NCBI GenBank assembly: GCA_903927025.1
Contig: CAIYLG010000045.1
Coordinates: 1-64,000 of the forward strand
Source: an uncultured Armatimonadota bacterium
Lineage (GTDB): Bacteria; Armatimonadota; Fimbriimonadia; Fimbriimonadales; Fimbriimonadaceae
Length of the DNA: 64,000 nucleotides
Direction: 5' to 3'
Made by a program: the position numbers and the translations under genes
Shown here: one piece after another, positions 28,256 to 36,780 of the stretch
Position numbering within the stretch: the stretch's first letter is position 1
Layout of the letters: each line of letters opens with the position of its first letter
Notes under the pieces: model-generated
Database searches by the model: none
What the model was told of the DNA's origin: nothing
The model's input: the letters and a program-made list of their open reading frames with translations, nothing else

Positions 28256-28329
28256 CCGGCACGGTCCGTCCGACTCTTTTGGTCTAGCCAAACAAACCAT
28301 TTTCGGCCCCAATCTGGTAACCATACGGA

Positions 28330-30999
28330 GTGTCTCTAACTGTTGGACTGTTCCTCCTCGCACAGGTCTCACATCCCAAGGTAGTTAACCTTCGGTGCGA
28401 ATACCTGACCGCCCCTCTCGCCGTGGATGTCGACCATCCTCGACTGAGTTGGGAGGACACCGCAGATACCAACGGCTGGGTGCAGACCAAGTATCAGATC
28501 CTGACGGCATCTTCACCAGCATTACTGACTGAGGGCCGGGCCGACTTGTGGGATTCCGGGCAAGTGACGTCGAACGAGACAACTCAAATTGAATATGCCG
28601 GACGCGGCGTTGGTGCAGGTTCCCCGAGCTTCTGGCGGGTCCGAGTGTGGGACAGAGACGGCAATCCCAGTCCGTGGAGTTCAGTGGCCAAGTGGGAGCG
28701 CGGTCTTCCGACCGAGGCTGACTGGCAGAAAAGCGAGTGGATCGGCAGAAACGTACCTGCAGGAGCCAATCCCGCCCCCTACCTGCGCAAGACTTTCCAT
28801 GTCGATTCTCGCATCAAGAGTGCACGGCTTTACGCTTGTGGACTTGGTTACGCCGATCTTCATCTGAACGGTCAACTCGTTGCCCCTGGAGCAGAACGAG
28901 ACCCTGCCTATACAAATTTTGATAAGCGAGTGCTTTACGTCGCGTATGACGTCACCAAACTCATCCACAAGGGAGACAATGCCCTGGGAGCAATCCTTGG
29001 CACGGGTTGGTACGATGTGCATGACCGTGCAACGTGGCACTTTGAGCGCGCTCCCTGGCGCGGACGTCCAAGACTTCGAGCGGAATTGCGCCTTCAGTTA
29101 GAGAATGGAACGAAGCAGGTGATCGTCTCCGATCCTTCTTGGAAGGCTACGACGGGGCCGATCCTGAGAGATGGAATCTACACCGGCGAAATTTATGACG
29201 CCCGGAAAGAGATGCCGGGCTGGGATACTGCCAAGTTTGATGATTCTGCCTGGGCTTCCGCAGACAAGCTTGAGGCGCCGAAAGGCAAGCTTGCCGCCCG
29301 TGTATGCAACAGCGTGGTGGAAGAAGCGGTCATCGCTCCCAAGAAGCTCACAGAGCCCAAATCCGGGACCTACATCATTGATCTTGGTCAAAATTTCGCT
29401 GGCCACGTTCGAGTGAAGTTGAATGAGCCCGCTGGCACAAGCGTCACCCTCCGATATAGCGAGAAGCTGGATGCGAAGGGGATGATCGAACGGTCCCAGA
29501 TCGAACAGTTTATGTCTAGGGAGGGAACCCCAGATCCTTTCCAAAGCGACACCTACATCTGCAAAGGGAAGGGAAGCGAGACTTGGGAGCAGCGGTTCTC
29601 CTACAGTGGCTTCCGCTATGTGGAGGTCACTGGCCTGACTCACCGTCCCAGTCTGAACCAGTTCGAGGGACGCTTCTGCCATACCGACTTTGAGTCGGTC
29701 GGTGAGTTCACCTGTTCGGACCCGATGCTGAACAAGCTTCAGCAGGCCACTCGCTGGTCCTACCTTAGCAATGCCCAAAGCATTCCCACCGACTGCCCGC
29801 AGCGCGAGAAGAACGGCTGGACGGGAGATGCCCAGCTTGCCGCGGATGCCGGGCTGATGAACTTTGGCTCAGCAACCTTCTATACGAAGTGGCTCGATGA
29901 TCTTGCCGATACAGAAAGCGGTGACGGAATGATGAGCGTCATCGTTCCGACCGGAGGTTGGGGCCGAGGCGCTCGCCATCCGGCATGGGACAGTGCTTAT
30001 CCAATCGTTGCAAACGACCTTTATCTCTATAAGGCAGATACAGGAGTTCTCGCGAAGCACTACGAAGGACTCAAAACCTACGTCAACTCCCTCGCGACAG
30101 AACTCAAAGACGGAGTCCTTGAATTTGACAGCTTAGGAGACTGGGTGCCGTGGTCGACGCAAACGCCAAGCCAGTTCACCAGCACGGTGTACCTCTACAC
30201 AGACGCCCGTATTTTGGAGTCAGCTGCTAAGCTTCAGCACAACTCCGAGGACGCCGTCCACTGGCAGCATCTGGCCGAGCAGGTCAAGGATGGGCTGAAT
30301 CGTAAATGGCTGAATAGTGAGACCGGAACCTATGCAAATGGCAGCCAAACAGCTCAGAGCATGCCACTCTACTTTGACCTCGTGCCTGATAAGCTTCGAC
30401 CTGCTGTCTTCCAGCAGCTCGTCAAGAATGTTGAGAGCCAGGGGCACATCGATACCGGCATTCTCGGTGCGAAGTACGTGATTCGAGTGCTCACCCAGCA
30501 CGGTCGAGCGGACCTCGCCTACCATCTCATCGCGAGAAAGGAACAGCCAAGCTGGGCATGGTGGATTGAGCAGGGAGCCACCACCCTTTGGGAAGATTGG
30601 AAGGGAGAATCCTCGCTGAATCACATCATGTTCGGGGACATCAGCAGCTGGTTTATCCAGTCTGTGGCCGGAATCGGCCTTGATCCCGCCCATCCAGGAT
30701 TCAGCAATATCCTTTTCCACCCACAGCCAGTCGGTGGTTTGACTTGGGCACAAGCCTTGTACGAATCGCCCCACGGACTCATACGCTCCTCCTGGAGCAA
30801 GGAGCCAGATGGATTCCACATGGGAATCGATGTTCCAGCGAACACCACCGGCCAAGTTGTTCTGCCTTACGCAAACGCAACCAGCGAGATCGGCGTCCCA
30901 ATTGCCAGCCTCCCGGGCGTAAAGTCGGTAAAGCTGGTCAATAACCAGACGGTGATCGAAGTTGGGTCAGGCGCGTACCAGTTCTGGTCTAAAAAATGA
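28330..30999 (+). CDS. alpha-L-rhamnosidase (GH78)
   Basis: 889 residues, signal-like N terminus (MSLTVGLFLLAQ). Domain order typical of GH78: fibronectin-like N domain (RCEYLTAPLAVDVDHPRLSWE), Bac_rhamnosid_N lectin-like domain (ARLYACGLGYADLHLNG), then the (alpha/alpha)6 catalytic barrel with SIPTDCPQREKNGWTGDAQ (acid Glu) and GATTLWEDWKG (base Glu), and a C-terminal beta sandwich. Releases terminal L-rhamnose from plant glycans. GTG start at 28330 is the most likely. Confidence 0.93.
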   Translation: MSLTVGLFLLAQVSHPKVVNLRCEYLTAPLAVDVDHPRLSWEDTADTNGWVQTKYQILTASSPALLTEGRADLWDSGQVTSNETTQIEYAGRGVGAGSPSFWRVRVWDRDGNPSPWSSVAKWERGLPTEADWQKSEWIGRNVPAGANPAPYLRKTFHVDSRIKSARLYACGLGYADLHLNGQLVAPGAERDPAYTNFDKRVLYVAYDVTKLIHKGDNALGAILGTGWYDVHDRATWHFERAPWRGRPRLRAELRLQLENGTKQVIVSDPSWKATTGPILRDGIYTGEIYDARKEMPGWDTAKFDDSAWASADKLEAPKGKLAARVCNSVVEEAVIAPKKLTEPKSGTYIIDLGQNFAGHVRVKLNEPAGTSVTLRYSEKLDAKGMIERSQIEQFMSREGTPDPFQSDTYICKGKGSETWEQRFSYSGFRYVEVTGLTHRPSLNQFEGRFCHTDFESVGEFTCSDPMLNKLQQATRWSYLSNAQSIPTDCPQREKNGWTGDAQLAADAGLMNFGSATFYTKWLDDLADTESGDGMMSVIVPTGGWGRGARHPAWDSAYPIVANDLYLYKADTGVLAKHYEGLKTYVNSLATELKDGVLEFDSLGDWVPWSTQTPSQFTSTVYLYTDARILESAAKLQHNSEDAVHWQHLAEQVKDGLNRKWLNSETGTYANGSQTAQSMPLYFDLVPDKLRPAVFQQLVKNVESQGHIDTGILGAKYVIRVLTQHGRADLAYHLIARKEQPSWAWWIEQGATTLWEDWKGESSLNHIMFGDISSWFIQSVAGIGLDPAHPGFSNILFHPQPVGGLTWAQALYESPHGLIRSSWSKEPDGFHMGIDVPANTTGQVVLPYANATSEIGVPIASLPGVKSVKLVNNQTVIEVGSGAYQFWSKK

Positions 31000-31000
31000 T

Positions 31001-31022
31001 TTGGGCGGGGGTTCCCCGCCCA
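31001..31022. terminator. hairpin between convergent genes
   Basis: TTGGGCGGGG pairs with CCCCGCCCAA. On the minus strand it is followed by AAATCATTTTTT, so it mainly serves the phosphoesterase gene; it also closes the rhamnosidase transcript. Confidence 0.75.
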
Positions 31023-31034
31023 AAAGACTAGCCC

Positions 31035-32000
31035 CTACTTGACAGAATACGAAAACGTATCCGCAACCTCATAAATACCCGGCGCGGTCCGCGCCTTGAA
31101 CGTGATCGTCACTTTGGGGCCATCAATCTCGACCACCGCGTAGCCGTACTTGTCCTCAATGTGATTCAGGCGCTTGACGGTCCAGATGCTGTTGTTGCCT
31201 GCATCTGCTTTTCCGTGAACCAGAGGAGCGCCAGCGGTTCCAATGACGAATTGGTGCAGAGAATTATCCTCTGGTTGACCAGGCAGACTGGCAACCAGGT
31301 GATCGTAGAGGTGGTCATGGCCAAAGAACGCAACTCGCTCTCCTCCCGCGATCAGGCTCTTCACGAATGTGTCTCGGGCAGCTGTATTTGTCTCCATCCC
31401 GTCATCGTGATTGCCGCTCCGGAATGCCATCTTGTGGGCAAAGGTGAACACGTGCTGGCTCGTGTTATCCTTCAAAACTTGGTCCAGCCATGCTTGGTTG
31501 ATCTTCGACTCGTCTGACTGAAACTCATCGAGGCCAATGATGCGCACATTATCATAGGCTGCGGTAAACGTCATGCCCTCTTCGCCCTTCGGGCCATTCA
31601 TCGGGAGAGCGTAAGGCCCCACAAACTTCTTTTTCCAAACGGCCTCGGGGTGGGGCACGTGCATCTCGTGGTTGCCTCGAATGTTGTAGACCTTTATCCC
31701 GGCATCATAGACAGGCTTCATGACGCCAAGCCAGGTATCGACTTGAGACTCCATCTCCTCATCCGTCTTCGGCCCTGCAATCAGATCTCCCGAGAACAGG
31801 AGAAGCTTTGGCTGCTCATCCACTATCGCCTTCGCCAGTTCAGCCATGACAACAACGTTGACGCCGTTTTTGTCTTCAGGGCGATTTTTCCCAGATCGAC
31901 CATCTCCGGTGACAATAAACTTCCATGGCGCGGCACCCACTGCGACAACCAGAACCGCCAAGCCAATAACAACGGCACTCATCCGATAACGGGATCTCAT
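31035..32000 (-). CDS. secreted metallophosphoesterase (calcineurin-like)
   Basis: 321 residues with a signal peptide (VVIGLAVLVVAVGAA). Metal ligands in order: GDGRSGKN (variant of the first D block), FSGDLI, RGNHEMH, FAHKMAF and FGHDHLYDH. Acts outside the membrane on phosphoesters of unknown identity. The first motif D-x-H is replaced by GDGR, as in several purple-acid-phosphatase-like branches. Confidence 0.85.
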   Translation of the reverse strand: MRSRYRMSAVVIGLAVLVVAVGAAPWKFIVTGDGRSGKNRPEDKNGVNVVVMAELAKAIVDEQPKLLLFSGDLIAGPKTDEEMESQVDTWLGVMKPVYDAGIKVYNIRGNHEMHVPHPEAVWKKKFVGPYALPMNGPKGEEGMTFTAAYDNVRIIGLDEFQSDESKINQAWLDQVLKDNTSQHVFTFAHKMAFRSGNHDDGMETNTAARDTFVKSLIAGGERVAFFGHDHLYDHLVASLPGQPEDNSLHQFVIGTAGAPLVHGKADAGNNSIWTVKRLNHIEDKYGYAVVEIDGPKVTITFKARTAPGIYEVADTFSYSVK

Positions 32001-32066
32001 ATCTCAGGTTTTACGGCCAGATTGTTAGCGACCGATTAACGAATCGTTCGCGTAAGAATTCGCTAA

Positions 32067-32651
32067 TTGAACCTTCCTGATTTTGTCAGACGTCATGCCT
32101 ATCAGATGAGGCGTGAGATTGGTGTAATTAAGGAGCGCTTGGTTGGCTGGCTCCTTGTGGGTGGTCTCGTCGTAACTGTCATATCAGGCATCCTTCTCTG
32201 GGTCTTCTCAGTGGCGGGCATCTATCGCGGTACTTACACGCGCAAGCCGTTTACAAACGAAATCACCGATGCAGGGACTCTCAATCTTGTCCCGCTTACC
32301 ATCCTCGGTATCGCCGCTGGCGTTCTGATGATGTTTGGTGGTGTCGGCTACGGCTTCTACACAATGCAGCGCGAAAGGAGCGGGCCAAGGCGGACCGAGA
32401 ATAATTTCAGAGTCCTTGCTCGTTACTGCTACGACAGAACTCAACAGCTGATCACTTCGGACCTGGACATTGAAATCGCCGATCGACCCAAGTTCTACGT
32501 CCGAGGAGTGCTAGAAAATGGAGTCATCGGTGAGTTCGAAACAACCCTCGAGGTGTACTACCAGGCGGGTGAAGGGATGTTTGGCGAGGCCGAAATACAG
32601 GGCAAGTGGCTGGGGCGGTTCGTGCCATATATTGGAACACCGACGGCGTAA
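32067..32651 (+). CDS. two-TM protein, paralogue of the 3930 gene
   Basis: 194 residues from TTG 32067 (ATG 32106 is an alternative, giving MRREIG). Two membrane helices, then a domain sharing NFRVLAR, SDLDIE, PKFYVRGVLENG and GEAEIQGKWLGRFVPYIG with the protein at 3930. The match is strongest in the C-terminal 90 residues, so this is where function must lie. No family name known. Confidence 0.7.
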   Translation: MNLPDFVRRHAYQMRREIGVIKERLVGWLLVGGLVVTVISGILLWVFSVAGIYRGTYTRKPFTNEITDAGTLNLVPLTILGIAAGVLMMFGGVGYGFYTMQRERSGPRRTENNFRVLARYCYDRTQQLITSDLDIEIADRPKFYVRGVLENGVIGEFETTLEVYYQAGEGMFGEAEIQGKWLGRFVPYIGTPTA

Positions 32652-32714
32652 TCCGAACGGTTGGCCCTAAACCCTATGCTTGATGCCCCCTGAGCATCTA
32701 TAATCTGGGCATTC

Positions 32715-33323
32715 ATGGCAGAGCCGGCCGAGATCTGGAAGAATTCACTCCCCTTCATTATGAAGGGCGTGACGGGAAGGGGTGTTTGGGCAGCCCTTAA
32801 CGCTGTGCATCCCATCGCACTTGATAACGACCAGTTGGTGATCGGTGTTCCTCACGCCGATAGCGAACTGGGCGGTCACCTTAAGCTTCCGCAGACCAAG
32901 CGGATTATGGAGGTCGCCGTCTCCCAGGTGATGGGCCGTCCGTTCTCGATCAAGCTGATCGACGGTATCACCGAAGCGGATTACGAGCTCGCCAAGAAGA
33001 GAGACGCTGAGCGTCGACGCCTGCAAGAGGCGGAGATGACGAAGATGCGCGCCGAAATGGCCGCTAAGTCCAACTGGGACACTGTCTATGAGCAGCTCAG
33101 CCGACGCTATGCAGCCGTCACCAACAAGTCCCTCCCGCAGAACCGCGCCCGTTTCTTCGAAGAAGCGGTCGAACTCGTCGCCCAGGCCCGAAGGGACCAA
33201 GGGAACTATGATGATCTTGGCGAGCGCAACTTCGCGCGATGCCTTGAGCGGTTGGCCCAATATTCCGAGATTCCGAGCACCATTGTCGCGGCTCATGTTT
33301 TGCAGAAAGCCGGCGAGCTCTAG
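32715..33323 (+). CDS. conserved soluble protein, weakly DnaA N-terminal-like
   Basis: 202 residues. Residues 1-75 (EIWKNSLPFI, VWAALNAVHPIAL, DNDQLVIGVPHADSELGGHL) resemble the small alpha/beta domain at the DnaA N terminus. A charged helix (about 95-120, AKKRDAERRRLQEAEMTKMRAEMAAK) links to a helical C-terminal half. There is no AAA+ motor. It may be a protein-protein adaptor. Overlaps the next gene by one base (TAGTG). Confidence 0.6.
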   Translation: MAEPAEIWKNSLPFIMKGVTGRGVWAALNAVHPIALDNDQLVIGVPHADSELGGHLKLPQTKRIMEVAVSQVMGRPFSIKLIDGITEADYELAKKRDAERRRLQEAEMTKMRAEMAAKSNWDTVYEQLSRRYAAVTNKSLPQNRARFFEEAVELVAQARRDQGNYDDLGERNFARCLERLAQYSEIPSTIVAAHVLQKAGEL

Positions 33324-34084
33324 TGCCTCGAGCGATTCTCCTTGGGTCGGGTACCAGTAACGGGATTCCAACCCTCGGTCGTGCATACCCGCCTGAATTC
33401 CTGGCGAATCCAAAGAACCACCGTCTCCGATCCTCCTTGATGTTGATGGGGCCCACCGGCAACCTGCTGGTCGACTGTACGCCGGAGATGCGTCTCCAGG
33501 TCACCGGGCTAGGGATCACAGACATTGAGGCAGTTCTCGTCACGCACGCCCATGCAGATCATGTCATGGGGATGGATGACCTTCGGTCATTGAGCCTGAA
33601 GACGGGTCAGCCCGTCCGTGTTTACACTTTAGAAGAGCATGCCCAAACGATCAAAGAGATCTTTCCCTACGCCTTCAAGGAGTTTCCCCAGGGAATTCTC
33701 GTCCCTCGATTTGACCTGCAGCCAGTCCCCGAGCGGCTCCAAATTGGAGGAATGGATATCACCACCTTCATCGTGGACCATGGAAAGATTAGGGTAACTG
33801 GGTTGCGGGTGAACCGCTTTGCCTACATCACGGATGTGAGTCGAATTCCGCCGGCAGCACGAGAGCATCTGTATGACCTTGACTGTCTGGTCCTGGACGC
33901 ATGCCGGTACAAGCCGCATCCCAACCATTTCAATATGGAGCAGGCACTAGAGGCCGCTGCGGAAATAGGGGCACGGCAAACTTACTTTACGCATTTGAGT
34001 GATGATTTCGACCATGACAAGGTGAACATGGACCTCCCGCCTGGTGTCGAACTTGCATACGATGGGCTATCTATCGAAATTTGA
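33323..34084 (+). CDS. MBL-fold hydrolase, PhnP/RNase Z-like
   Basis: 253 residues with LGSGTSNGIPTLG at the N terminus and THAHADHVMGMDDLR at about residue 73, then IVDHG, and LVLDACRYKPHPNHFNMEQALE and TYFTHLSDDFDHD. This is the layout of phosphoribosyl cyclic phosphodiesterase (PhnP)-type enzymes and lipoate/PQQ-linked relatives. GTG start overlaps the previous TAG. Substrate unknown. Confidence 0.85.
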   Translation: MPRAILLGSGTSNGIPTLGRAYPPEFLANPKNHRLRSSLMLMGPTGNLLVDCTPEMRLQVTGLGITDIEAVLVTHAHADHVMGMDDLRSLSLKTGQPVRVYTLEEHAQTIKEIFPYAFKEFPQGILVPRFDLQPVPERLQIGGMDITTFIVDHGKIRVTGLRVNRFAYITDVSRIPPAAREHLYDLDCLVLDACRYKPHPNHFNMEQALEAAAEIGARQTYFTHLSDDFDHDKVNMDLPPGVELAYDGLSIEI

Positions 34085-34092
34085 TCTTAAAG

Positions 34093-34120
34093 TTCTCAAA
34101 TGCCCCTTTTGATTTGAGAA
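34093..34120 (+). terminator. hairpin after the MBL hydrolase gene
   Basis: TTCTCAAAT pairs with ATTTGAGAA around a 10-base loop containing CCCCTTTT. AT-rich stem followed by AT-rich DNA; a weak terminator or an operator for the sigma gene downstream. Confidence 0.5.
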
Positions 34121-34311
34121 TTAATGAATTAGAATTAACTTGCAGTCACGGATTTTTCTGCTTAGAAACTGGGCAGAAGGTCGTACCTCAGGAAGGGTAG
34201 GTATTGCTTCTTTTGAAGCACGTAGGCACATAGACAAGGAAAGTTTTAGGATGCTGTGCAACACTGTTATTAGCACTGGCTTTCAATGAACAGATTGACA
34301 GGCTAAGTCGA

Positions 34312-35085
34312 ATGCTTCTTTCTCCAGAAAATCTTAAGAACGCTTGGGCAGACTTTTCAGTCTACAGAAAGCCGCTTGCTCGCGCCGACCTTATTCAACA
34401 CTACGCCTACCTCGTGAAGGTTACGGTGGGACGCCTTGCCGCGTCCTTGCCTGGCGGTTTGGAAAGAGAAGATCTTATCAGTGCTGGAGCTGTCGGGCTC
34501 ATCAAGGCAGTCGATCAGTACGACATCACTCGTGCCGTTAAGTTCGAAACATATGCGATCGCGCTGATTCGCGGCTCGGTTCTGGAAATGCTCCGTGAAG
34601 AGGACTGGGTGCCTCGTTCAATTCGCGAGAAGCTGAGAGCACTTGATCGAACAGTGGCCCTCCTGGAAGTCGAATTGGGCAGACCCCCATCCCCCCACCA
34701 AATTGCGGAGCGTATGGGGATCTCCGAACAACAGGTCAGCGAACTCATGGTTCGGACGACCCGAACTTCAGTTCACAGCCTAGAGGACGTTATCGGCTCT
34801 GGTGATGACGGTATCAAACTCGTTGACCTTGTCGTCGACGAAGGCAATAACACCGACAAAGAAATTCAAGGTCGAGAGCTCCGCCGTATTCTTGTGGATG
34901 GCACCGACCGATTGCCGGATAGAGAAAAGCTAGTCGTCGCGCTTTATTACCATCGTGGCCTCACCTTCCGCGAAATTGGCCAGGTCCTCGGAGTAAGCGA
35001 ACCTCGCGCTCATCATCTCCACTCTCAGGCCATGACCCGTTTAAGATCACACATGATCCACCAGGGCATCTCGCAGCCCTGCTAA
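34312..35085 (+). CDS. RNA polymerase sigma factor of the FliA/WhiG (sigma-28) family
   Basis: 257 residues: region 2 (LIQHYAYLVKVTVGRLAASLP, then GLEREDLISAGAVGLIKAVDQYD, FETYAIALIRGSVLEMLREEDWVPRS) is the FliA/WhiG signature; region 3 RPPSPHQIAERMGIS; region 4 DREKLVVALYYHRGLTFREIGQVLGVSEPRAHHLHSQAM. The region-4 recognition helix has RAHHLHSQ where flagellar members usually have RVSQLHSQ, hinting at changed promoter choice. No flagellar genes are near. Natural partner of the FlgM-like protein at 18385. A 227-bp upstream gap precedes it. Confidence 0.93.
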   Translation: MLLSPENLKNAWADFSVYRKPLARADLIQHYAYLVKVTVGRLAASLPGGLEREDLISAGAVGLIKAVDQYDITRAVKFETYAIALIRGSVLEMLREEDWVPRSIREKLRALDRTVALLEVELGRPPSPHQIAERMGISEQQVSELMVRTTRTSVHSLEDVIGSGDDGIKLVDLVVDEGNNTDKEIQGRELRRILVDGTDRLPDREKLVVALYYHRGLTFREIGQVLGVSEPRAHHLHSQAMTRLRSHMIHQGISQPC

Positions 35086-35102
35086 TTCCCCCAAACCTAA
35101 CG

Positions 35103-35136
35103 TCCCTTCCTCTCGACAAGCGAAAGAAAGGGGACC
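35103..35136 (-). repeat. dispersed intergenic hairpin repeat, copy 2
   Basis: Reverse-strand copy of the family described at 27216: minus strand reads GGTCCCCTTTCTTTCGCTTG then TCGAGAGGAAGGG. Lies 18 bp after the sigma factor stop. Confidence 0.6.
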
Positions 35137-35169
35137 GGAGGATGAATTCAGAAGGCGGGTGGTACCCTA

Positions 35170-35189
35170 TTCAGGTTGTCAAACCTGAA
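35170..35189. promoter_or_regulatory. perfect palindrome over the parvulin start codon
   Basis: TTCAGGTT (35170-35177) and AACCTGAA (35182-35189) are exact inverted repeats around GTCA. The predicted TTG start (35176) lies inside. It could be a repressor operator or an RNA hairpin hiding the start. Confidence 0.45.
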
Positions 35190-36189
35190 CCAAGCCCTCA
35201 AATTCCTGCCTGCCGCGCTCATCCTCGCTGGGTGTGCGCAAAAGCCTGTCGAAGTTGCAACAAGTGGAAAAGCGGCCGCCACCGTCAACGGTGAGCAGAT
35301 TTCGCTGGACGATTTCTACGAGCACATGATGGCCAAGCAGACTGCCCAGGTGCTGGGTCGCGGCGGTGCCGCAGAGGAACGCGTGGTCGGAAGCTTTGGG
35401 CTTCAGGCGTTACAGGAAGTAGTGGATCAGCGGATCCTCCTCCAGATGGCTAAAGAGCAGGGCGTTTCACCGACAGAAGCTGATGTAGATGCGGAAATCA
35501 AGTTCCAGCAATCGCTTCGCCCAGACTATCTAACCGTCCTTCAAGATCAAGGCGTTAGCCTTCCTCTTATCAGAAATGAAGTCAAAGTTGGCATCGCTCG
35601 CGAGCATCTCCTCATGAAGGGAATCACCGTCGAGCCTGCGGAAGTTGACAAGTACATCAGAGAGCATCCGGAGAAATTTGGTAAGCCCGAGAAGGCGACT
35701 GTCTTGATGATCCAGGCAGGTTCCGAAGCGGCCAAGCAGAAGGCCGAAGCAGATTTGACTGCTGGCAAGGCTTTTGGCGTTGTTGCTGGCCAGTACAGCA
35801 GAGCGCTTGGCGCTAAAGAGAACGGTGGGGCGTACCCAACAGACGAAGTATCTCGAATGCCGAAGCCCCTTCAGGATATCGTGCACAAGACTGCAGTGGG
35901 TAAGACTTCAGATTGGATTAAGGACGGCCCCGCATTCTTCAAGTTCCTGATTAAGGACAAAACCGCTGGCACGGTGGTCGCACCCACAGCACCGCAAAAG
36001 GAACTGGTGAAGAGGGAACTTGCGATGGCGAAGGGCACCGCCAAAAATGAGTTCGGCAGAATCTTCATGGAGAAATTGAAGACTGCCAAAGTCGACGTTG
36101 CCATCGCCAGTATGAAAACCCCTTGGGATAAGTCTTGGAATCAGTTGGCTGGTTCAAGCACTGCGCCCGTTCCAGCCAACGGAAAATAG
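35176..36189 (+). CDS. peptidyl-prolyl isomerase lipoprotein (SurA/PrsA-like parvulin)
   Basis: 337 residues. Lipoprotein signal peptide with lipobox LILAGC (Cys at about 20). SurA-type N-terminal helical domain (AATVNGEQISLDDFYEHM...), then a parvulin-like stretch (EKATVLMIQAGSEAAKQKAEADLTAGKAFGVVAGQYS...KENGGAYPTDEVSRMPKP). The parvulin catalytic residues are not all evident, so activity may be reduced. Folds outer-envelope proteins. TTG start in a palindrome. Confidence 0.85.
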   Translation: MSNLNQALKFLPAALILAGCAQKPVEVATSGKAAATVNGEQISLDDFYEHMMAKQTAQVLGRGGAAEERVVGSFGLQALQEVVDQRILLQMAKEQGVSPTEADVDAEIKFQQSLRPDYLTVLQDQGVSLPLIRNEVKVGIAREHLLMKGITVEPAEVDKYIREHPEKFGKPEKATVLMIQAGSEAAKQKAEADLTAGKAFGVVAGQYSRALGAKENGGAYPTDEVSRMPKPLQDIVHKTAVGKTSDWIKDGPAFFKFLIKDKTAGTVVAPTAPQKELVKRELAMAKGTAKNEFGRIFMEKLKTAKVDVAIASMKTPWDKSWNQLAGSSTAPVPANGK

Positions 36190-36198
36190 CTTGAATTC

Positions 36199-36510
36199 CT
36201 AGGCACTCACCGCGCCACGGCGCTGAAGTGCATCAAGGAGCATATGGCACTGTTCGGAAGTGAACTCTTCCGTCAGCACAAAGTCATGGAGTCTGTCCTC
36301 CAAGTCGTTGAAGTTCGGCTCAAGCCAGCTTCCCAACTGGGCCTCCTCGCAGTCTAGCTTGGTGAGGGTGAGCCTCAGCTTAGAACCGCGATGACTGTCC
36401 GAGAGTCCGTTCTGGACGAGGTGAGGAATGGAAGTGAATACGCCCGCAACATGCGAGGCGCCGAGGGGATCGACCTCTTCGGTGACCCAATATAGCTTTC
36501 TAAACATCAT
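36199..36510 (-). CDS. hypothetical 103-residue protein
   Basis: Soluble, acidic in the second half (EEAQLGSWLEPNFNDLEDRL). Starts MMFRKLYWVTEEVDPLGASHVAGVF, with no family I recognise. It ends 9 bp after the parvulin gene stop, on the opposite strand. The long stretch upstream (36511-36780) may be its leader. Confidence 0.6.
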   Translation of the reverse strand: MMFRKLYWVTEEVDPLGASHVAGVFTSIPHLVQNGLSDSHRGSKLRLTLTKLDCEEAQLGSWLEPNFNDLEDRLHDFVLTEEFTSEQCHMLLDALQRRGAVSA

Positions 36511-36780
36511 CGTTTATCTCACAGGCAACTTTGCCAGATTGGCTTCACTAGAAGCTAATGAAACAAGGTTACCCCACTTGTAATGACGCCTGGTCCTTAG
36601 GGCCCGTCACACTAATTCGTGACGAGCCACCGTTGGAGATTAACCACCGGACACGCACCCCGGGGTGCAAAGCACAAGAACCTGGATTGAAATCCAGGCT
36701 GCAAGCGTGAAAAATCCCACGCTCCCCGGATGGGTGACGCCTACAGTCTTGGGTGATAGGGCTATTCAATACTAATCCGA
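36511..36780 (-). other. 270-bp structured non-coding region, possible RNA
   Basis: No convincing ORF. Consecutive inverted repeats: GTCAC/GTGAC (36606-36623), GCACCCCGGGGTGC (36655-36668, self-complementary), CCTGGATT/AATCCAGG (36681-36698) and AGCGTG/CACGCT (36704-36723). TGACGCCT occurs twice (36584-36591 and 36734-36741). It lies between two minus-strand genes and could be a leader for the 36510 gene or a stand-alone RNA. It does not match any riboswitch, 6S, tmRNA, SRP or RNase P signature that I can recall. Confidence 0.45.

Noticed and set aside
36681-36698. T-arm-like hairpin suggesting a tRNA
   Set aside because: Loop is not a proper seven-base T loop, and no acceptor or anticodon arms flank it.
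36569-36769. 66-codon minus frame in the structured gap
   Set aside because: It crosses all four hairpins, and its composition is not protein-like.
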